Assembly (NCBI GenBank): GCA_020844525.1
Contig: JAJGAH010000110.1
Coordinates: forward strand, 1 to 7,709
Direction: 5' to 3'
Source: Eubacterium sp.
GTDB taxonomy: Bacteria > Bacillota > Clostridia > Lachnospirales > Lachnospiraceae
Length of the DNA: 7,709 nucleotides
A program made the translations under genes and the position numbers. Numbering within the stretch: position 1 is the stretch's first letter; every line of letters starts with the position of its first letter. The notes under the pieces are model-generated. The model was not told the DNA's origin. It did no database searches and was given only the letters and a program-made list of their open reading frames with translations. Below are positions 1 through 4,503 of this stretch, one piece after another.

Positions 1-72
1 GGCTTCCCCATCGTTATGATTACTGCAGCCCTGATGTCCATTGCGTTCTTCGGATTCTCGGCATTAAAGTAA
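1..72 (+). CDS. rnfA: RnfA, C-terminal end (partial)
   Basis: Only the last 23 codons and the TAA stop are in the window. RnfA is an integral membrane subunit of the Rnf ferredoxin:NAD+ oxidoreductase and, with RnfE, forms part of the ion-translocating membrane core. The visible residues are a hydrophobic final helix followed by a short FSALK-type end, which is how RnfA/RsxA proteins usually finish. The position directly before rnfB, with a 22-nt gap holding a strong ribosome binding site, matches the usual clostridial order rnfCDGEAB. The other rnf genes would lie upstream of the window. The assignment depends on a short tail plus context. Confidence 0.85.
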   Translation, partial: GFPIVMITAALMSIAFFGFSALK

Positions 73-80
73 AGGATAGA

Positions 81-86
81 AGGAGG
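81..86 (+). promoter_or_regulatory. Ribosome binding site of rnfB
   Basis: AGGAGG lies 8 nt before ATG at 95 and 5 nt before an in-frame GTG at 92. The 8-nt spacing favours the ATG. The protein from ATG then begins with a few polar residues before the membrane helix, as RnfB proteins normally do. Confidence 0.75.
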
Positions 87-94
87 GTATTGTG

Positions 95-886
95 ATGAGT
101 GCAAGTACGATCCTGGCTGCAACTCTGATGGTAGGAGGTGTCGGCCTGTTTGTGGGAATCTTCCTGAGCTTTGCCAGCAAGGCCTTTGCCGTTCCGGTGG
201 ATGAAAAGGAGCAGGAAATTGTGGAAGTCCTGCCCGGAGCAAACTGCGGCGGCTGTGGCTTTTCCGGCTGTGCCGCTCTGGCAGCTGCGATTTCCCAGGG
301 AAAGGCACCGGTAAATGCATGCGTGGTCGGACAGAAGCCCGTGGCGGATAAGATTGCGGCAATCATGGGGACTACCTCCGGTGATGACCAGCGGAAGGTT
401 GCCTTCGTGCGCTGCGTTGGAGACTGTGAGAAAACGACGGACAACTATATTTACACAGGACCAAAGTCCTGTGCCTCCGTAAAATTTGCTCCCGGCGGCG
501 GACCAAAATCCTGCCGGTTTGGATGTACCGGATTTGGAGACTGCGTGCAGGCATGTGAGTTCGGCGCGCTTTCCATTCAGAGAGGCATTGCCCATGTGGA
601 TGAAGAAGCCTGTGTAGACTGCAAGAAATGCATGGCCGCATGTCCAAAGGGACTGATTGTAGAGGTTCCATATAATTATGTCTCCCATATCGGCTGCGTA
701 AATCCGGAAAAGGGAAAACCAGTCATGAACAATTGCTCCATCGGATGTATTTCCTGTCAGAAATGTGTCCGGACCTGTCCACAGCAGGCGATTACAATGG
801 TTGGAGGCTTCCCTGTCATCGATTACGCAAAATGCACGAACTGTGGTGCATGTAAGGAAGATTGTCCGCGTCATTGTATTGTGTGA
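95..886 (+). CDS. rnfB: Rnf complex iron-sulfur subunit RnfB
   Basis: RnfB passes electrons from reduced ferredoxin into the membrane-bound Rnf complex, which reduces NAD+ and pumps Na+ or H+. The 263-residue protein has one N-terminal transmembrane helix (about residues 5-29). It is followed by the RnfB-specific [4Fe-4S] domain with CGGCGFSGC (Cys 51, 54, 59) and a fourth Cys at 76. Further Cys at 107, 111, 126 and 140 precede ferredoxin-like sets at 144/150/154, 173/176/179/183, 218/221/224/228 and 247/250/253/257. The 25 cysteines could hold up to six [4Fe-4S] clusters, as proposed for long clostridial RnfB; the short proteobacterial RsxB has fewer. It sits 22 nt after rnfA and was probably co-transcribed with it. 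An in-frame GTG at 92 is a possible start one codon earlier. The family assignment is firm; the cluster count is inferred from cysteine spacing. Confidence 0.97.
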   Translation: MSASTILAATLMVGGVGLFVGIFLSFASKAFAVPVDEKEQEIVEVLPGANCGGCGFSGCAALAAAISQGKAPVNACVVGQKPVADKIAAIMGTTSGDDQRKVAFVRCVGDCEKTTDNYIYTGPKSCASVKFAPGGGPKSCRFGCTGFGDCVQACEFGALSIQRGIAHVDEEACVDCKKCMAACPKGLIVEVPYNYVSHIGCVNPEKGKPVMNNCSIGCISCQKCVRTCPQQAITMVGGFPVIDYAKCTNCGACKEDCPRHCIV

Positions 887-897
887 TATCTGATAGA

Positions 898-923
898 GCA
901 GGTGCCTGCGTTCACGCATCTGC
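898..923 (+). other. Stem-loop just after rnfB
   Basis: GCAGGTGC (898-905) and GCATCTGC (916-923) can form an 8-bp stem, with one G-U pair and a 10-nt loop, 11 nt after the rnfB stop. No T-run follows (the next bases are ATAAAAG), so it does not look like a standard intrinsic terminator. It could stabilise the 3' end of the rnf transcript or mark a processing site. An alternative small hairpin, TGCG-TTCA-CGCA (907-918), is mutually exclusive with it. Confidence 0.4.
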
Positions 924-964
924 ATAAAAGTGTGAAAACAGCTGCAGCGCAGCCTGTATTCCGG

Positions 965-1013
965 GCACGCTTTCCCCGGTCTGGCCTGATAAGGATCAGA
1001 CCCGGGAAGGTGC
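965..1013 (+). other. Long imperfect stem-loop upstream of the NusG-II gene
   Basis: GCAC (965-968), TTCCC (972-976) and GGTCTG (978-983) on the left can pair with CAGACC (997-1002), GGGAA (1004-1008) and GTGC (1010-1013) on the right. They form a GC-rich imperfect stem of about 15 pairs around a 13-nt loop. An alternative inner hairpin, CTGAT-AAGG-ATCAG (986-999), competes with the upper part. No T-tract follows directly; a T5 run occurs only at 1044-1048, beyond another GC-rich stretch. I do not recognise a riboswitch consensus. It may be an attenuator, a leader structure or a processing element between rnfB and the next gene. Confidence 0.4.
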
Positions 1014-1065
1014 GGATTTACGGTTTTACGGGTACGCGGCGGCTTTTTATGTTATCCGGAGGTTT

Positions 1066-1515
1066 ATGAACAAGAAAAGCTTTGGCAGGAATGATCTGCT
1101 TCTTATACTGGGTATTGCCGCTGCGGCAATCCTGATGCTTCTGGCATATTACCATCATATGCGGTATGTGGAAAATCCGATGCTCGAAATCACGGTTGAC
1201 AATAAGACTTATGGCATTTACGATCTTGACAAAGATGCCCGGATTCAGATTAATGATACAAATGTATGTGAAATACATGATGGAACGGTGCGGATGATAT
1301 CCGCTGATTGTCCGGACCAGGTATGCGTACATTCTTCACCTCTGACAAAGCGTGGGGGAAGTATTGTATGTCTCCCGAACAGGGTCGTTCTTCGTATTAT
1401 TCATGCTGAAAAGTCCGATGGGTCCGGTCAGGAGGAGAAAGCGAACTCTTCCTTGAACTCGGTGTCGTCATCTTCTGCCGGCAGGTATCCACAGATTGAT
1501 TCCCTTGCAGAGTGA
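1066..1515 (+). CDS. NusG domain II-containing membrane-anchored protein (EetA-like)
   Basis: This 149-residue protein has a single N-terminal transmembrane segment (about residues 10-29), preceded by a basic start that predicts an outward-facing C-terminal domain. Residues 40-112 match the NusG_II family (PF07009). The clearest part is the cysteine motif ADCPDQVCVHSSPLTKRG at 80-97, followed by IVCLPNRVVLRI at 100-111; Cys 82, 87 and 102 and His 89 stand out. Despite the name, this stand-alone family is unrelated in role to the elongation factor. It is typically found beside Gx transporter, Rnf and ApbE genes and resembles EetA of flavin-based electron transfer loci. The molecular role is not established. 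Residues 115-149 are a Ser-, Glu- and Gly-rich tail beyond the domain. GGAGG at 1058-1062 is only 3 nt from ATG, which is close, but no better start exists. Confidence 0.9.
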   Translation: MNKKSFGRNDLLLILGIAAAAILMLLAYYHHMRYVENPMLEITVDNKTYGIYDLDKDARIQINDTNVCEIHDGTVRMISADCPDQVCVHSSPLTKRGGSIVCLPNRVVLRIIHAEKSDGSGQEEKANSSLNSVSSSSAGRYPQIDSLAE

Positions 1516-1533
1516 CAGAGAGCAGGATGCAGC

Positions 1534-1538
1534 AGGAG
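1534..1538 (+). promoter_or_regulatory. Ribosome binding site deciding the Gx transporter start
   Basis: AGGAG lies 8 nt before ATG at 1547. The reading frame is open upstream to a TTG at 1496, inside the preceding gene, but that start has no good ribosome binding site. It would also add polar residues not expected before the first membrane helix. Confidence 0.65.
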
Positions 1539-1546
1539 TGTTGAAA

Positions 1547-2071
1547 ATGAAGATGAAAAATAATGCTGCCAGAAAAGCGGCTGTCCTGGGACTGCTGACT
1601 GCACTGGCAATTCTCTTTGGATATGTAGAAAGTATCCTGCCGATTAACTTCGGAATACCGGGTATCAAGCTTGGACTGTGCAATGTGGTCATTCTGATTG
1701 TGCTTTTATATTTTGGATGGAAGGAAGCAGTACTGGTATCGGCAATGCGGGTGGTGGTCATCGGATTCCTGTTTGGAAACCTGTTCAGTATCGCGTACAG
1801 CCTGGGAGGTGCAATGCTCAGTATTCTGATTTCTGCCCTTCTTCTTCAGACGGGGAGGTTTCATGTGATCGGAATCAGCGCAGCCGGAGGAGCGGCGCAC
1901 AATATCGGGCAGATTCTGGTTGCCTTCCTGGTGACCCCGCAGATCCCGCTGCTCTGGTATATGCCGGTCCTGATGCTGGCAGGACTTGCTACGGGCATCC
2001 TGATTGGCATTGTGGTGTGGAATGTGATGCGCAGACTTGGCAGTATGCATGACCCGCAGCAGGCGGAATAG
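1547..2071 (+). CDS. Gx transporter family membrane protein (Hpre_diP_synt_I, EetB-like)
   Basis: This 174-residue, very hydrophobic protein has about five membrane segments. It carries the family hallmarks: ESILP at 28-32, PGIKLGLCN at 38-46, MRVVVIGFLFGN at 67-78, SLGGAMLS at 85-92 and AGGAAHNIGQ at 113-122. The family (PF07456) is often annotated as heptaprenyl diphosphate synthase component I, but it resembles an ECF-type small-molecule-binding membrane component and none of these motifs suggests prenyl transfer. In flavin-based electron transfer loci the equivalent protein is EetB. It starts 31 nt after the NusG-II gene and is probably co-transcribed with it. The pairing suggests a joint function at the membrane, perhaps with a quinone or flavin; the substrate is unknown. 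An in-frame TTG at 1496 is a less likely start. Confidence 0.9.
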   Translation: MKMKNNAARKAAVLGLLTALAILFGYVESILPINFGIPGIKLGLCNVVILIVLLYFGWKEAVLVSAMRVVVIGFLFGNLFSIAYSLGGAMLSILISALLLQTGRFHVIGISAAGGAAHNIGQILVAFLVTPQIPLLWYMPVLMLAGLATGILIGIVVWNVMRRLGSMHDPQQAE

Positions 2072-2098
2072 GGTTTTGACCAGCCTGACGGGCGGGGT

Positions 2099-2127
2099 TT
2101 GCCATGCTTTCAGGTAGCGTGTATAAT
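2099..2127 (+). promoter_or_regulatory. Housekeeping (sigma-A type) promoter for apbE
   Basis: TTGCCA (2099-2104) is followed after exactly 17 nt by TATAAT (2122-2127), matching 11 of the 12 consensus positions. Transcription would start near 2134, about 33 nt before the apbE ATG at 2167. It therefore gives apbE, and possibly yhaO-yhaN, expression independent of the upstream rnf genes. Confidence 0.75.
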
Positions 2128-2148
2128 ATAAAACATAGAATTAATGGT

Positions 2149-2156
2149 GGGTGGAG
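2149..2156 (+). promoter_or_regulatory. Ribosome binding site of apbE
   Basis: GGGTGGAG lies 10 nt before ATG at 2167. It supports that start over an in-frame ATG at 2104, which overlaps the -35 box and would put basic and polar residues in front of the signal peptide. Confidence 0.6.
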
Positions 2157-2166
2157 TGTGCCGGTT

Positions 2167-3255
2167 ATGACGAAAAAAAATTACAGTTTTCTGCAGCATA
2201 TATGTCTGTGCCTGGCCCTCTGCGGCACACTTGCTTTTGGCTGTACTCTTTCCGGGTGTGACCTTCCCTTCCCTCTGTCCGGAACACAGAGCGCGTCCTC
2301 TGATGCACAGGTTGCAGAGGATGCAGGGACATACTTTGATACCGTGATCGATATCCGGGTTTACGGGGCAGATGCAAAAAAGCTGCTGAAGGGCTGTTTT
2401 TCCATCTGTGAGGATATGGAAAATACGCTGTCGGCGCAGAAAGAGAGCAGTGAACTGTATCATCTGAACCATCGCAGTACGGACAGCGTAACAGTATCGG
2501 ATGACCTTTCTGAATGCATCCGTCAGGGACTTGCCTATGGCGCGATGTCGGATGGCGCCTTTGATATCACAATCTATCCGGTGAAGGAGCTGTGGGATTT
2601 CGAAGGAGACACGGATAATCCCGTAATTCCGGATGACGAATCCATCCAGAAGGCACTGCAGAAGGTGGATTATACAAAGGTGCATGTTAATGGCAATACG
2701 GTTACCTTCGACTCGCCGGATACCATGATTGATCTGGGAGGAATCGCCAAGGGATATATTTCCCTGAAGCTGAAAAATTACCTGAAGGAGAACGGCTGTA
2801 CCTCTGCCATGATTAATCTGGGAGGTAATGTCAGTGTTCTCGGCGCCAAGCCGGACGGAAGCCCCTTTGTGGTCGGAATTCAGAAACCCTTTGCAGACAG
2901 GGGAGAGGTCCTGACAACGGTGGATGCGGAAGATGAAAGCGTGATATCCTCAGGGGTTTATGAACGATATTTCAAAAAGAATGGAAAGTTGTATCATCAT
3001 ATTCTGGACCCGAAGACAGGCTATCCGGCCGACACAAGCCTGAATCAGGCCACTGTCATCGGCTCTGATGATGTGCTTGGAGACGCTTTGTCCACCATCT
3101 GTATACTGCTTGGAGAGGAGAAGGCGGAGAAGCTGATTCGTGACAATAATCTGGCGGTTACGGTTCTGTTTACAGACACGGACAATCAGGTCACCCGGTA
3201 TCCTGAGGAAGCCGGGAATACGGTATCTTCTTCCTCTGTTCCCGTGTCTGGTTAA
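2167..3255 (+). CDS. apbE: FAD:protein FMN transferase, lipoprotein (ApbE)
   Basis: ApbE cleaves FAD and attaches FMN to a Thr or Ser of target flavoproteins outside the cytoplasm, using Mg2+. The 362-residue protein starts with a lipoprotein signal peptide: a basic N-end, a hydrophobic stretch at about 8-27 and lipobox LSGC with Cys 31 as the likely lipidated residue. Family motifs follow in order: YFDTVIDIRVYG (57-67 region), GAFDITIYPVKELWDF (130-145), DLGGIAKGY (189-197), INLGGN (216-221), SSGVYERYF (261-269), HHILDPKTGYP (277-287) and DALST (306-310). Length and motifs are complete, so it should be active. Targets in this organism probably include RnfG and RnfD, whose genes are outside the window. 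Its own promoter and signal peptide fit a start at 2167; the ATG at 2104 is rejected. A Ser-rich tail ends the protein. Confidence 0.95.
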   Translation: MTKKNYSFLQHICLCLALCGTLAFGCTLSGCDLPFPLSGTQSASSDAQVAEDAGTYFDTVIDIRVYGADAKKLLKGCFSICEDMENTLSAQKESSELYHLNHRSTDSVTVSDDLSECIRQGLAYGAMSDGAFDITIYPVKELWDFEGDTDNPVIPDDESIQKALQKVDYTKVHVNGNTVTFDSPDTMIDLGGIAKGYISLKLKNYLKENGCTSAMINLGGNVSVLGAKPDGSPFVVGIQKPFADRGEVLTTVDAEDESVISSGVYERYFKKNGKLYHHILDPKTGYPADTSLNQATVIGSDDVLGDALSTICILLGEEKAEKLIRDNNLAVTVLFTDTDNQVTRYPEEAGNTVSSSSVPVSG

Positions 3256-3282
3256 CCTGACAGTCTTTTCAGGCGTCAATAT

Positions 3283-3288
3283 AGGAGG
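3283..3288 (+). promoter_or_regulatory. Ribosome binding site of yhaO
   Basis: AGGAGG lies 9 nt before a TTG codon at 3298. It decides the start, because the conserved ADLHLDS motif begins only seven residues in and there is no ATG or GTG at that point. Confidence 0.8.
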
Positions 3289-3297
3289 TTTGCTTTA

Positions 3298-4503
3298 TTG
3301 AAGATCATACACTGTGCGGATCTGCATCTGGATTCACGCATGACATCGGTTTTCCGTGCCCAGGATGCAAGAGAGAGAAGAGCAGATCTGCTTCGCACCT
3401 TTATGCAGATGGTTCGAAGTGCAGCAGAGAATAATGTGAAGGCAATTCTGATCTGCGGGGACCTGTTTGATTCAGAGAGAATTTCCGCGAATGCACGGAA
3501 TACGGTTTATGAGACCATTCTGACGCGGCCGGGTATTTTGTTTTTTTATCTTACAGGAAATCATGAACGGGACGGGTTTATCAACCGGCTTTCGAAAAAA
3601 CCGGATAATCTGCTTACCTTCGGGCCTGAGTGGAGAACATATTCGATCCGGGAAGACCGTGCGGGAAGACCGCATGCGGAGCTGACGGAACCGGATGATC
3701 CTGCGGGTGGAAGAATCACCATAAGCGGGCTGGAACTCAATGAGGCAAATGCCCCGGTAGCTGCCTCCAGTCTTCATCTTTCATCTGGGGATTTTAATAT
3801 TGTCATGCTGCACGGACAGGCTGCGCAGTACCCATCCAAGGGGAGACCGGAGGTGATCGGTCTGACCCAGTACACGAACAAGAACATTGATTACCTTGCC
3901 CTGGGTCATGTGCACCAGTATCATCAGGACGTTCTGCCTCCACGTGGCGCCTGGTGTTATCCGGGGGCGCTGGAGGGGCGTGGCTTTGATGAGTGTGGAG
4001 AACATGGATATGTTCTGCTGGATATCACCGATGAACGTGATCAGCAGCGCAGGGAATTGCCGGTGCTTCAGGAAAAAGGTCTGATGGGAAGCGGATTTGT
4101 GCTGCGGGGCAGCTTTGTGCCGGCAGCGCAGCGTCAGCTGCATGAGGTGGAGGTCGATATCACGGAATGCGACAGCACGCCGGTGATCATAAAGAAGATG
4201 GAATCCCAGATGAACTTTCCCAGGGAGGATCTTGTCAAGGCTGTTCTGACCGGTCATCCGGATGTCAGCTGTGAAAAAAATCTGACTCAGATTCAGAATT
4301 ATTTTGACGCAAGATTTTCTGTATTCCGTCTGGAGGACCATTCAAAACCGACTGTGGATTACAGTGCCTATGCAATGGACGCTTCACTGAAGGGGGAATT
4401 TGTAAGGACTGTACAGGATGATCCTGATCTGACCGATGCGCGAAAAGCGGAAATCATCCGTTGTGGAATCCTGGCACTTTCAGGGGAGGATGAAGAGATA
4501 TGA
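3298..4503 (+). CDS. yhaO: YhaO-type DNA repair exonuclease (Mre11/SbcD-like metallophosphoesterase)
   Basis: This 401-residue protein belongs to the calcineurin-like phosphoesterase nucleases related to SbcD/Mre11, in the YhaO branch found in Firmicutes beside yhaN. Metal-binding motifs are complete: ADLHLDS (7-13, Asp 8 and His 10), GDLFD (54-58), GNHE (87-90), LHGQ (171-174) and GHVHQY (203-208), with YPGALEGRGFDE (221-232) closing the catalytic domain. Residues from about 235 form the C-terminal part expected to contact the partner ATPase. Length is close to B. subtilis YhaO as I recall it (about 400 residues). The likely role is nucleolytic processing of DNA ends or structures with YhaN. 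The gene starts with TTG and lies 42 nt after apbE; it overlaps yhaN by ATGA, so the two are translationally coupled. Substrate specificity cannot be read from the sequence. Confidence 0.93.
   Translation: MKIIHCADLHLDSRMTSVFRAQDARERRADLLRTFMQMVRSAAENNVKAILICGDLFDSERISANARNTVYETILTRPGILFFYLTGNHERDGFINRLSKKPDNLLTFGPEWRTYSIREDRAGRPHAELTEPDDPAGGRITISGLELNEANAPVAASSLHLSSGDFNIVMLHGQAAQYPSKGRPEVIGLTQYTNKNIDYLALGHVHQYHQDVLPPRGAWCYPGALEGRGFDECGEHGYVLLDITDERDQQRRELPVLQEKGLMGSGFVLRGSFVPAAQRQLHEVEVDITECDSTPVIIKKMESQMNFPREDLVKAVLTGHPDVSCEKNLTQIQNYFDARFSVFRLEDHSKPTVDYSAYAMDASLKGEFVRTVQDDPDLTDARKAEIIRCGILALSGEDEEI

Noticed and set aside
20..925. A 301-codon open frame on the minus strand opposite rnfB
   Set aside because: It mirrors the codon structure of a firmly identified rnfB, has no recognisable domain and carries no ribosome binding site I can support. 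It is a shadow frame.
1025..1053. Possible promoter TTTACG-17 nt-TATGTT before the NusG-II gene
   Set aside because: Each box matches only 4 of 6 consensus positions, and transcription would start within the ribosome binding site at about 1060.
1496..1546. TTG start at 1496 for the Gx transporter protein
   Set aside because: It lies inside the preceding gene, lacks a ribosome binding site, and adds polar residues before the first membrane helix. ATG 1547 has AGGAG at 8 nt.
2104..2166. Start of apbE at the upstream in-frame ATG (2104)
   Set aside because: This stretch contains the -10 box and overlaps the -35 box of a near-consensus promoter, has a poor ribosome binding site, and would place 21 residues before the lipoprotein signal peptide.
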